Positions 29,536-37,902 of a stretch of 64,000 nt of DNA are shown here, piece by piece. The stretch comes from Nostoc sp. XA010. Lineage in GTDB: Bacteria; Cyanobacteriota; Cyanobacteriia; Cyanobacteriales; Nostocaceae. The first letter of the stretch is position 1. Every line of letters begins with the position of its first letter. A model generated the notes under the pieces. The model ran no database searches, had not been told where the DNA came from, and worked only from the letters and a program-made list of their open reading frames with translations. The stretch spans positions 1 through 64,000 of the forward strand of contig NZ_JAIVFX010000009.1 of the NCBI RefSeq assembly GCF_020829625.1, written 5' to 3'. The position numbers were made by a program, and so were the translations under genes.

Positions 29536-30357
29536 ATGAAAGGACTCTCAACCAAAAGTCTGTCTTTAGCTTACGATGGTGCGCTAATTATCCGTGACCT
29601 AAATCTGGCAATTCCCACCGGACAAATTAGTATTTTAGTTGGTGCTAATGGTTGTGGTAAATCAACCTTATTAAGAGGTTTAGCAAGATTACTTAAACCC
29701 CGTAGCGGTACAGTCTATCTTGATGGAACATCTATTTTTAATCTTTCCACCAAAGAAGTAGCACAGCAGTTAGGCATTTTGCCTCAAGGTCCAGTAGCAC
29801 CAGAAGGGTTAACAGTACAAGATTTGGTAGCACAAGGACGTTACCCTTATCAAAATTGGTCGCAGCAGTGGTCGGCAAAAGATGAAAAAATCGTGCAACA
29901 GGCACTCTTAATTACAGACTTGTTGGAATTGGCAGAGAGAGCATTAGATACTTTATCTGGTGGACAACGACAAAGAGCTTGGATTGCAATGGCGTTGGCA
30001 CAAGACACAGATATTTTACTTTTAGATGAACCGACTACTTTTTTAGATTTGGCACACCAAATAGAGATTTTAGATTTGTTGTATGAATTGAATCAAAATC
30101 AGGGACGGACAATTGTGATGGTGCTGCATGATTTAAATCTGGCATGTCGTTATGCTGATTACTTAGTTGCAGTTAAAGATGGTCGAATTTTTGCTGCTGG
30201 CGAACCAAAGCTAGTGATGACTCAAGAAATAGTTCAAGAAGTGTTTGGGTTGCAGTGTCGGATTATTCATGATCCAGTGGTGGAGACGCCGATGTGTGTA
30301 CCGATAGGGCGCAAGGGAAAAGTGGTAAATAACCAACAAATTTACTTAAATTCCTGA
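29536..30357 (+). CDS. FecE-type siderophore ABC transporter ATPase
   Basis: The 273-residue ATPase powers the two upstream permeases. It has Walker [11 protein letters not shown]-loop [21 protein letters not shown], the signature LSGGQRQR, Walker [13 protein letters not shown] and the switch His in [14 protein letters not shown]. The order and residues fit the iron-chelate (FecE/FhuC) class. The gene is the last of the ABC operon; the binding protein lies 3.4 kb downstream after the receptor. Confidence 0.95.
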   Translation: MKGLSTKSLSLAYDGALIIRDLNLAIPTGQISILVGANGCGKSTLLRGLARLLKPRSGTVYLDGTSIFNLSTKEVAQQLGILPQGPVAPEGLTVQDLVAQGRYPYQNWSQQWSAKDEKIVQQALLITDLLELAERALDTLSGGQRQRAWIAMALAQDTDILLLDEPTTFLDLAHQIEILDLLYELNQNQGRTIVMVLHDLNLACRYADYLVAVKDGRIFAAGEPKLVMTQEIVQEVFGLQCRIIHDPVVETPMCVPIGRKGKVVNNQQIYLNS

Positions 30358-30426
30358 TTCTATTTTTATTAGGGGTGCAGAGGTAGGATTTATAATTCAC
30401 CACGCTACACCTTGCAAACCACAAAG

Positions 30427-30620
30427 CAAATGTCACTCTCGGTGCAGCAGAAATACCTCTAATATCGTGTCCGGTTAAAGACTTATCATTAAGACTGCAA
30501 GGGAGCAGGGGGAGAAAGGGTTTTCAGGTTTTTGCACAGATGCGGAAATTATAACTAATCAGCCGCACATAATATAAAGAAGATTCTGAGATCTTTTGTA
30601 ACCTTTGACGATTCCTATAT
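30427..30620 (+). pseudogene. decayed fragment of a FecCD permease, split by a MITE
   Basis: Just before the MITE the bases encode [10 protein letters not shown] in one frame. Just after it they encode KKILRSFVTFDDSY. Together they align with [25 protein letters not shown] of the first permease (27553-27630), with similarity also at the base level (GGTGCAGCAGAAATACCT identical). No further permease sequence follows. It is a relic of a duplicated or second transporter gene inside the iron-transport region. Confidence 0.75.
30462..30575. mobile_element. MITE family A, copy 2
   Basis: The left end ATATCGTGTCCGGTTAAAGAC matches copy 1 at 21198 and the right end ATCAGCCGCACATAATAT is its imperfect inverse. 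The internal block CACAGATGCGGAAATTATAA is shared. Between the left end and that block, copy 2 has an extra stretch with a GGGAGCAGGGGGAGA tract that copy 1 lacks. It sits inside a decayed FecCD fragment, which fixes its borders. Confidence 0.75.
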
Positions 30621-30775
30621 TGTCTATTCTCTTAACCCCACACGTTCTCAGGCAAGCTTGTAAATCAGCTCTACTGATAAAATGACGCACAAAGAAGTAG
30701 AGATTTATTGACAAAAAATACTATTCTTTTTGACTAAGATTGATTTAAAAAGCATTATCGTGTAATAATCATACT

Positions 30776-30794
30776 GATAATAGTTAGCAATAAC
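30776..30794 (+). promoter_or_regulatory. weak Fur-box-like site upstream of the receptor gene
   Basis: GATAATAGTTAGCAATAAC matches the 19-base Fur consensus (GATAATGATAATCATTATC) at about 13 positions, and an ATAATCATACTGATAA stretch precedes it. It lies about 315 bases before the TonB-dependent receptor, rather far for a simple operator. The rest of the 30621-31108 spacer shows no gene. This is a suggestion only. Confidence 0.2.
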
Positions 30795-31108
30795 CCGATT
30801 TCAATGTCAAGAGCAATTAATTAAACTTGCAAGCAGGAAAGTAGATGGCTAAAACTTTACCAGCATTGCTGTGGGTTTTGTCATCCAAAATCTAAACCTA
30901 AATAGGAGGGAGCGATTTTGCTGATGTGATTAGTATCAGAGCAAACGCACCCTATTTCACCAATCGAAAATAGGTATCATCTACCCCCTTATTGGAAGAT
31001 GAAAAAGGTTTATGTGTGCAACTATCACCATCGACCTATCAAATTGATAAATACCTTTAAAGAACAAACAATTGCCGCAGTCCATTGGTAAGAAGCCAAA
31101 CATCAAAA

Positions 31109-33742
31109 ATGAAGCCATATAAGTTATTTTCCAGCTTGCTCTTGAAAAGTACGATGCCTTTAGCAGTTAGCTTTGCTACTATTGCCGTTTTACTCTCCAT
31201 CCCTGCGACAGCTGAGGAATTAGCAAAGGATGAAATTAGTAAAAAAATTTCTCAACTGAGTGACATCGAAATTCCCAATACGAATGCTGGCACTTTGGTA
31301 CAGACACCAACTCAAGATAGTAATGTCATAACTGTCATAACTATTACGGGAGTAAGGGCAAATTCCACTGAAAAAGGGCTGGAGGTAATTTTAGAAACTA
31401 AGCAAGGGGAGCAACTGCAAGTTACCAATCGCAGTACTGGTAATAATTTTATCGCAGATATTATTGGTGGACAGTTAAAGTTGCCTAATGGAGATGGTTT
31501 TACATACCGCTCGGAAAAACCTACAGAGGGGATTACTGAGATAACAGTTGCGAATATTGATGCAAATACTGTGCGGGTGACGGTAGTCGGGGAAAAAGCG
31601 TTACCTGCGGTTGAGTTATTTGATGATGATGCAGGGTTGATTTTGGCTGTTGCATCTACAACCACAGCAGCACAACAACCTCAAACACCACAAACAGAGG
31701 AACAACCAGCAACCCAGACACCCCCAGAAGAACCCGTAGCGGAGCAGGATGAAGCAATTGAATTGGTGGTGACGGGAGAACAAGACGGATATCGCGTGCC
31801 GAATGCGACCACTGCGACCAAAACCGATACACCTGTACGAGATATTCCTGGTTCAATTCAAGTGATCCCGCGTCGAATTTTAGAAGACCAAAAAACGACG
31901 CGTATACAAGAAGCCTTGGAGAACGTCAGTGGTGTACGCAAACAAGGTAACTACGGAGGTTCGGATGCCGGTGGATATAATATTCGTGGCTTCGCTCAAG
32001 ATGGAAATTTCCGCAATGGATTTCCTGACAATGACTTTTATTCTTCGGTAGATCCAGCAAATATCGAGCGAATCGAAGTCCTCAAAGGGCCGGCTTCTGT
32101 TCTATTTGGTCAGGCTGAACCGGGAGGGATTGTCAATATTGTTACAAAGCAACCCCTCAGCACTCCCTATTATTCAGCTGAATTTAATGTCGGAAATTAT
32201 GGGTTTTATCGCCCCAGTTTTGATATTTCTGGGCCACTCACAGATGACGGTTCGGTGTTATATCGGCTGAATGTGGCTTATCAAAACTCTGAGAGCTTTC
32301 GAGATTTTAATTTTACCGAACGTGTCTTTGTTGCACCTGTAATTACCTGGAATATTAGCGATCGCACTTCATTAACATTCGACCTTGAATATCTAAACAA
32401 TGATTACCTCTTTGATCGCGGACTCCCTTCCATTGGAGACAGACCCGCCCCCATCCCCATTAGTCGCTTCATTGGTCTGCCAGAAAGTGTTTATAACGAT
32501 AGCAGTCTTCGGCTTGGCTATCGACTTGAGCATGAATTTAGCAAAGACTGGCAGCTTCGTAATGCGTTTTCTTTTGTGTCTGGTAAATCATCTTCTGATG
32601 CTTATGCCTTTGGTGGCAGACCACTAGTTGATGACCAGTTTGCCCCAATATCTGTAGGTCGTGAAGAATTCACACGAAAAATCTATACCCTACAAACAGA
32701 ACTAGTCGGAAAGTTCAAGACGGGATCGATTGTCCATCAACCTTTAATTGGGGTGGAATTAAGACGAAACACCTGGGAATATACCGGATTTGAGGCGACA
32801 AATCGCATACAGCTAGACATTTTTAATCCCAATTATGATGTTGATTTACCTGCCATACCTGATGAAGAAACTTCCTCTTACACGACTCGTAGAGACACCT
32901 TGGGGATTTACCTCCAAGATCAAATTGCTTTTGCAGAGAATCTCAAGGTTTTAGTTGGTGGTCGCTTTGATACTTTCCAACGAAAAGAAACAGAATTCGG
33001 AGAAACAGTGGGTGAAGAGTCCCTCAGCGCTTTTAGTCCCCGTTTTGGGATCGTTTATCAACCAATTCAACCAATTTCCCTCTATGCCAGCTACACTCAA
33101 TCGTTTCAACCCGATCGCTTTTTTGGTCGCTCGGCAACAAACGAACCCTTTAAGCCAACAGAAGGAACGCAGTATGAAGTGGGGATCAAAGCAGATATCA
33201 GTGAAGGACTTTCGGCAACTTTAGCAGCCTTCGAGATTACCAAAGCCAACGTTATTACAAGCGACCCCAACGATCCCGATGAGTCCATACAGGTGGGAGA
33301 ACAGAGAAGTAGAGGTATTGAATTAGATATTGGCGGCGAAATTTTGCCAGGTTGGAATATCATTGCCTCTTACACCTACACCGACGCGATTACTTCAAAA
33401 GACAACGCCATTGCTGTGGGTAATCGGCTGACTAATGTTCCTGAACACGCTGCTAGTTTGTGGTCAACATACGAACTGCAAAGCGGTGATTTAAAAGGCT
33501 TGGGTTTTGGTTTAGGCCTTTACTATGTGGGAGATAGATACGCCGATTTGGACAATACGAGCGTTTTGCCCAGCTATTTCAGAACAGATTCAGCCATTTA
33601 TTACAAACAAGAGAACTGGAGGTTAGCACTGAATTTCCGAAATCTTTTCAATGAGACTTATTATGAGACATCTCAAAGCAGAAATATAATCTATCCCGGC
33701 GCACCGTTCACTGTTATCGGCTCATTTTCAATTCAGTTCTAA
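31109..33742 (+). CDS. TonB-dependent siderophore receptor with N-terminal AMIN domain
   Basis: An outer-membrane gated barrel of about 877 residues for ferric-siderophore uptake. Domain order: signal peptide (LAVSFATIAVLLSIPATAEE), AMIN domain (about 65-190, ITITGVRANSTEKGLEVIL), a Pro/Gln/Glu linker, a TonB-box-like EAIELVVTGEQ, plug (DIPGSIQVIPRRIL..., YNIRGF, IERIEVLKGPASVLFGQAEPGG) and a beta-barrel ending SFSIQF with terminal Phe. The AMIN-plug fusion is typical of cyanobacterial receptors. The ATG at 31109 is preferred to the TTG at 31085. It is followed by the binding protein after 24 bases. Confidence 0.95.
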   Translation: MKPYKLFSSLLLKSTMPLAVSFATIAVLLSIPATAEELAKDEISKKISQLSDIEIPNTNAGTLVQTPTQDSNVITVITITGVRANSTEKGLEVILETKQGEQLQVTNRSTGNNFIADIIGGQLKLPNGDGFTYRSEKPTEGITEITVANIDANTVRVTVVGEKALPAVELFDDDAGLILAVASTTTAAQQPQTPQTEEQPATQTPPEEPVAEQDEAIELVVTGEQDGYRVPNATTATKTDTPVRDIPGSIQVIPRRILEDQKTTRIQEALENVSGVRKQGNYGGSDAGGYNIRGFAQDGNFRNGFPDNDFYSSVDPANIERIEVLKGPASVLFGQAEPGGIVNIVTKQPLSTPYYSAEFNVGNYGFYRPSFDISGPLTDDGSVLYRLNVAYQNSESFRDFNFTERVFVAPVITWNISDRTSLTFDLEYLNNDYLFDRGLPSIGDRPAPIPISRFIGLPESVYNDSSLRLGYRLEHEFSKDWQLRNAFSFVSGKSSSDAYAFGGRPLVDDQFAPISVGREEFTRKIYTLQTELVGKFKTGSIVHQPLIGVELRRNTWEYTGFEATNRIQLDIFNPNYDVDLPAIPDEETSSYTTRRDTLGIYLQDQIAFAENLKVLVGGRFDTFQRKETEFGETVGEESLSAFSPRFGIVYQPIQPISLYASYTQSFQPDRFFGRSATNEPFKPTEGTQYEVGIKADISEGLSATLAAFEITKANVITSDPNDPDESIQVGEQRSRGIELDIGGEILPGWNIIASYTYTDAITSKDNAIAVGNRLTNVPEHAASLWSTYELQSGDLKGLGFGLGLYYVGDRYADLDNTSVLPSYFRTDSAIYYKQENWRLALNFRNLFNETYYETSQSRNIIYPGAPFTVIGSFSIQF

Positions 33743-33766
33743 CCTTGATTTTTATTGAATCTACTC

Positions 33767-34813
33767 ATGTTCTTGGAAACTTGCTGCAACGCGACCGCTT
33801 TCTTCTATAAATATATTGGCTGGGTTCTGGTGACAGCCATCTTAATTACAGCTTGTCATGGTGGTAGTCCTCAAAACCTCCGTTTAGAAAGTGAGCGATC
33901 GCTTTCTGCTGATTGTCGAGTCGTGGAACATGCAGCAGGAAAAACCAATATTTGTGGTAAACCTCAAAAAATCGCAGTTCTCGAACCTAAGATGCTGAGT
34001 CTGATGTTAGCTCTCGATGTCCAACCTGCTGCTTACGCCGATGCTTATTTAGTGCGATCGCCTAAATTTGACAAGCCTAGCCAACAAATTCCCTACTTAG
34101 GTAATTTTGTCAATAGTCAACCGATTAATTTAGGCGATCGCTCCCAACCCTCCCTGGAAACTTTGACTCTACTCAAACCAGATTTGATTCTGGGCTTAAA
34201 TTATCAGGACAATCAGTTATTAGGAGCGATCGCGCCCACTGTATTGATAGATAATGAGCAAAATTGGCAGGACAACATTAAAATTGTCGCCAAAGCACTT
34301 GATAGCCAGAAAAATATTCCATCAATCATCACCTCACAACAGCAACAACTAGCTAAAGTCCGCACTCAATTAGCCCCTCTCGTCAACACCCATCCGCGAG
34401 TGCTAAATATTGCTTGCAGTCAATCAATGGACTATATAGAGGTTACATACAACGGACATACAATTGAACTTCTGGAAAAAATTGGATTTCAAACTGTATT
34501 GCTGCCAGGTATAGAACGAAAACTAGGGTTAAGACCACAGATTAATTTGGAAACCCTTGCTCAACTCGACGCAGATATAGTCATTGTTAATACCTGGGTA
34601 GATAATTGGAATGGTGAATCTACTTATAAAATTCCCCTCCAAGAACTCCAGCAAAAATGGGCTAAAAATCCTCTATTGCACAATTCGAGAGCATGGAAAG
34701 AAGGACGAGTTTACTTTGTAGACTACACCCTATGGGGTGGTGTAATTGGCGCACCTATAGCTAATTCTCTGATATTAGAACAACTACCCTCACTTTTACT
34801 TTCACACACCTAA
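33767..34813 (+). CDS. FecB-type iron-siderophore binding lipoprotein
   Basis: The periplasmic substrate-binding protein for the iron ABC importer has about 348 residues. The start has a hydrophobic helix ending in a lipobox (LVTAILITAC), so it should be lipid-anchored. The mature part is a Periplasmic_BP_2 fold: KIAVLEPKMLSLMLALDVQPAAYADA, SLETLTLLKPDLILGLNYQD and LAQLDADIVIVNTW are characteristic. The ATG at 33767 is taken; a TTG lies 12 bases earlier. It follows the receptor by 24 bases and precedes the DUF1636 gene by 4, indicating one transcript. Confidence 0.92.
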   Translation: MFLETCCNATAFFYKYIGWVLVTAILITACHGGSPQNLRLESERSLSADCRVVEHAAGKTNICGKPQKIAVLEPKMLSLMLALDVQPAAYADAYLVRSPKFDKPSQQIPYLGNFVNSQPINLGDRSQPSLETLTLLKPDLILGLNYQDNQLLGAIAPTVLIDNEQNWQDNIKIVAKALDSQKNIPSIITSQQQQLAKVRTQLAPLVNTHPRVLNIACSQSMDYIEVTYNGHTIELLEKIGFQTVLLPGIERKLGLRPQINLETLAQLDADIVIVNTWVDNWNGESTYKIPLQELQQKWAKNPLLHNSRAWKEGRVYFVDYTLWGGVIGAPIANSLILEQLPSLLLSHT

Positions 34814-34817
34814 ATCC

Positions 34818-35216
34818 ATGTCTAAACATACCCTATTCGTTTGCAAATCCTGTCGCCGTTCATCAGAAGAATTATCAGAAAATCAGCCTTGCGACGGCAG
34901 TATTTTTCTTGATAAAATCACCGCTTTATCTACTGAAAAATTTGCAGCAGAAGAATTAGAAATTCAGCCGATCGACTGTCTGTGGGCTTGTAACCGTGGT
35001 TGTGTTGTTGCTGTTTCTAACCCGGATAAACCGACATATCTGCTTGGCGATTTGCCTCCTGACGAAGAAAATGCCTCAGCATTACTTGAATTTACACAGA
35101 TGTATATTAGTCATCGTAAGGGAGCAGTTGACTGGGACAAACTCCCCATACAGTTGGACTCTGCCTTTTTGGCCTGTATTCCTTCTGTGATGAGCCAGGA
35201 AATTCCTGAGTCTTGA
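34818..35216 (+). CDS. DUF1636 cysteine-rich (putative metal-binding) protein
   Basis: A 132-residue protein of the DUF1636 family, with C9-x2-C12 at the start and C54-x3-C58-x3-C62 (DCLWACNRGC) later, like thioredoxin-fold 2Fe-2S ferredoxins. Such proteins are usually found beside metal or cobalamin transport genes. It begins 4 bases after the binding-protein stop and so belongs to the iron-uptake operon. A role in metal handling after import is inferred; no function is established. Confidence 0.85.
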   Translation: MSKHTLFVCKSCRRSSEELSENQPCDGSIFLDKITALSTEKFAAEELEIQPIDCLWACNRGCVVAVSNPDKPTYLLGDLPPDEENASALLEFTQMYISHRKGAVDWDKLPIQLDSAFLACIPSVMSQEIPES

Positions 35217-35249
35217 TTCAATACCTTCGCAAAAATCAGATGCTATATA

Positions 35250-35423
35250 AGAGGATGTTTGAAAAGTGTTTGACTGTGATTTTAATTGCGTTGTTACCCC
35301 CCTTAGTCCCCCCTTTACAAGGGGGAAACAAGCAAAAATCCGGTTCCCTCCCTTTACAAGGGGAGGGTTAGGGAGGGGTAAAAAATATTTGATACATCAA
35401 TTACGACTTTTAAAACATCCTCT
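35250..35423. mobile_element. MITE family C (AGAGGATGTTTGAAAAGT termini)
   Basis: The 174-base element has 18-base termini AGAGGATGTTTGAAAAGT (35250-35267) and ACTTTTAAAACATCCTCT (35406-35423), with one mismatch. The interior carries the C/G-run hairpin also seen at 6885 and no gene. A half-site (GAGGGTGTTTGAAAAGT) occurs at about 17627. It lies between the DUF1636 and exporter genes. A palindrome-like TGATAAATATATATCA at 35485-35500, before the exporter, might be a regulator site. Confidence 0.8.
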
Positions 35424-35632
35424 AAGAGTAAAACTATAGAAAAAACATATATGTAAGCTCTTAAATACTGATTTATTGTTTGATTGATAAATATATATCA
35501 TGATTCAAAGCTATACAAATTAATATTAATGCTTATGTATAAAATGTAAGACTAGAACAAACAGTAATTCTCCACAAGATAGGCTTTGCGATCGCCTTCG
35601 ATACTGCCATAAGTTCGGTAATAGGAATTTAA

Positions 35633-36976
35633 ATGTCACAATCACCAAATCCCAGCAGTATGCGTAATTTTTTGATTATCTGGGCAGGTCAATTGGTTTC
35701 TACCATTGGTAGTAGCATGAGTAGCTTTGCGATCGCAATTTGGGCATGGGAAATTACAGGTAAGGCAACCACTCTGACTCTAGTGGGCTTTTTTAGCTTG
35801 CTACCTAGCATAGCGCTCGCTTCCATTAGTGGTGCAATTGTTGACCGTTTCAATCGGAAATTACTGATGATGGTGGGTGACACAGTAGCAGTCTTGATGA
35901 CAATAATACTGATGCTGCTGTATCTCACCAATCATTTGCAAATTTGGCATCTGTATCTAACTAGCGCCATAGTCGGGACATTCAATCAATTTCAATCTTT
36001 AGCCTACTCTGCATCACTATCGTTATTAGTCCCCAAGCAAAACTACACCCGTGCTAGCAGTCTCCAATTTTTGTCAGGTTATGGAAGTAATATTATTGCT
36101 CCCGCCTTAGCAGGATATCTTTATCAAGTTATTGGTCTATTGGGAATTTGGCTGATTGATATTTCTAGCTTTGCGATCGCCATTAGTAGTTTACTATTTG
36201 CCCACATCCCTAAACCACTACAAACCAATGAACATGAAAATTCCTCCCATATTTGGCAAGGTTTAGGATTTGGTCTGCGCTACATCTTAGTTCGTAAAAG
36301 CTTACTTGCGCTTTTAATCATCACCTTTTTGTTTTGGTTTGCTCATGATGTTGGGGATTCTCTATATTCAGCGATGATTTTATCTCGAACCGGAAATGAT
36401 ACTGTGGTGTTAGGCAGTTTAGCCGCAGCAGCTGGTTTTGGTGGTGTCACCGGAGCCATCATTATGAGTACCTGGGGTGGTTTCAAAAAGAAAGTCAACG
36501 GTGTTTTATTGGGGATGATTGGCGCAGGATTAAGTAAAATTGTCTTTGGTTTGGGTCGAACGCCTTGGATTTGGATACCCACACAGTTTTGTTCTTCTTT
36601 TAATTTCCCTTTCAACGGTAGTTCCGATAACGCCATTTGGTTAGCCAAAGTTGCTCCCCATATCCAGGGACGGGTATTTGCAGCCCATTCATTAGTTGTG
36701 CAATTTGGGTCAGCAGCAGCTTATTTAATCGCAGGGCCTTTAGCAGATAATATATTTACCCCTGCATTAGCCGCAGGTGATGGTCATGTTGAGATTTTTG
36801 GAAGAATATTTGGTACTAACGCAGGTGCAGGGATCGCACTGCTGTATGTGATCTGTGCTGCATGTATGTTATTGGTTGGGTGTGCTGGATTTTATATTCC
36901 CCAACTGCGGGATATGGAGAAAATTTTACCCGACCATGATACTACTGAATATGCACAGTTTAATGCTGAAAAATAG
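35633..36976 (+). CDS. MFS exporter, MFS_3/EntS-like
   Basis: The 447-residue protein has twelve predicted helices. The N-terminal FLIIWAGQLVSTIGSSMSSFAIAIWAWE and the loop 2-3 GAIVDRFNRKLLMMVGD are hallmarks of the MFS_3 group, which includes the enterobactin exporter EntS and exporters next to NRPS clusters. An AGGAAT ribosome-binding site precedes the ATG. It sits between the siderophore uptake operon and the megasynthase cluster, the place expected for the product exporter. The substrate is inferred from context only. Confidence 0.85.
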   Translation: MSQSPNPSSMRNFLIIWAGQLVSTIGSSMSSFAIAIWAWEITGKATTLTLVGFFSLLPSIALASISGAIVDRFNRKLLMMVGDTVAVLMTIILMLLYLTNHLQIWHLYLTSAIVGTFNQFQSLAYSASLSLLVPKQNYTRASSLQFLSGYGSNIIAPALAGYLYQVIGLLGIWLIDISSFAIAISSLLFAHIPKPLQTNEHENSSHIWQGLGFGLRYILVRKSLLALLIITFLFWFAHDVGDSLYSAMILSRTGNDTVVLGSLAAAAGFGGVTGAIIMSTWGGFKKKVNGVLLGMIGAGLSKIVFGLGRTPWIWIPTQFCSSFNFPFNGSSDNAIWLAKVAPHIQGRVFAAHSLVVQFGSAAAYLIAGPLADNIFTPALAAGDGHVEIFGRIFGTNAGAGIALLYVICAACMLLVGCAGFYIPQLRDMEKILPDHDTTEYAQFNAEK

Positions 36977-37071
36977 AAATTTAGCGATCGCTTGTTGTCA
37001 TAAGCAGATACAGCATTGATGAGTCGAACCTAGGCTCTGCATTCAAACTGTCTTGAAAATAGGGGCTAGGG

Positions 37072-37210
37072 ACTAGAACACCGATTCAGTATTCAGAATC
37101 ATGACCAAAAACTGGGTTCATTGGGGCTAAAACAAGGAATTTTTGGTTGTAGAAGACGTTAAAACAGGGTTTATATGCCTTATGTTTTGTTAATAAATCG
37201 GTGTTCTAGT
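37072..37210. mobile_element. MITE family D (ACTAGAACACCGATT termini)
   Basis: Perfect 15-base inverted termini ACTAGAACACCGATT (37072-37086) and AATCGGTGTTCTAGT (37196-37210) bound a 139-base AT-rich element without genes. It lies in the 926-base spacer before the megasynthase cluster. Confidence 0.8.
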
Positions 37211-37570
37211 AAAGAGCTATTTTCATGCTTGGTTGTGGGATCTTCTCGTGAAGGAATACATTTGAGGCATTGTTGCCAAAAGATAGGTATAAATTATATA
37301 AGTATAAAAATCTATAATTTTTACTCATAAATATTCTATTGCTTAAAGCCATTGATTCTCGTTAAAGTAATTCAAGCTAAATAAAAATGATTTTCAATAA
37401 TAGTGATAGTTATTTTTATAGACAAGCCTTCAGTCTTATGATTTTGCCAGGGCTAGTGGTTGGCTAAACTGATAATCAATCGTCGAGGTCTAGAGTTAAG
37501 TAAACAAAAATCTTTTCTAATTCGACTCGCAAACCAAGGTTTGGTTAACTACTAGTACCGCAAGGCGGAA

Positions 37571-37600
37571 GTCAAAAGTCAAAAGTCAAAAGTCAAAAGT
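37571..37600. repeat. tandem heptamer repeat (GTCAAAA)4
   Basis: There are four exact copies of GTCAAAA plus a partial copy, another short tandem heptanucleotide repeat of the cyanobacterial type. It is part of the long spacer upstream of the NRPS. No convincing promoter could be picked by eye between here and 37902. Confidence 0.85.
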
Positions 37601-37902
37601 ATTATGAAATAAGCTCTTTAGGGATTTTAAATGGTTGCTCTATTTACGCCGTGCCGTACTAAGCTGGAAGTTTTGAGATAAGTAAATCTTGTTGATGATA
37701 AGTAAGCAGTAGTCATAGAAAGCAGATGATGAAAATACTCCACAGTGTCATAAATCAAATGCAAAATAAAGGCTTCCAGGCATATTTTGATTGCCAGCCG
37801 AAATTTCTGTAGATATTAAGGATTTCCTGCCCATTTTTCCGTGGTGAGAGCGAAAAGAAAAATCACCAGTTTATCAGGTGCATTTAGTTGTCGAAAATAA
37901 AA

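Noticed and set aside
37571..37600. Tandem heptamers as a CRISPR array
   Set aside because: The units are 7 bases with no spacers; CRISPR repeats are far longer. No cas gene is in the window.
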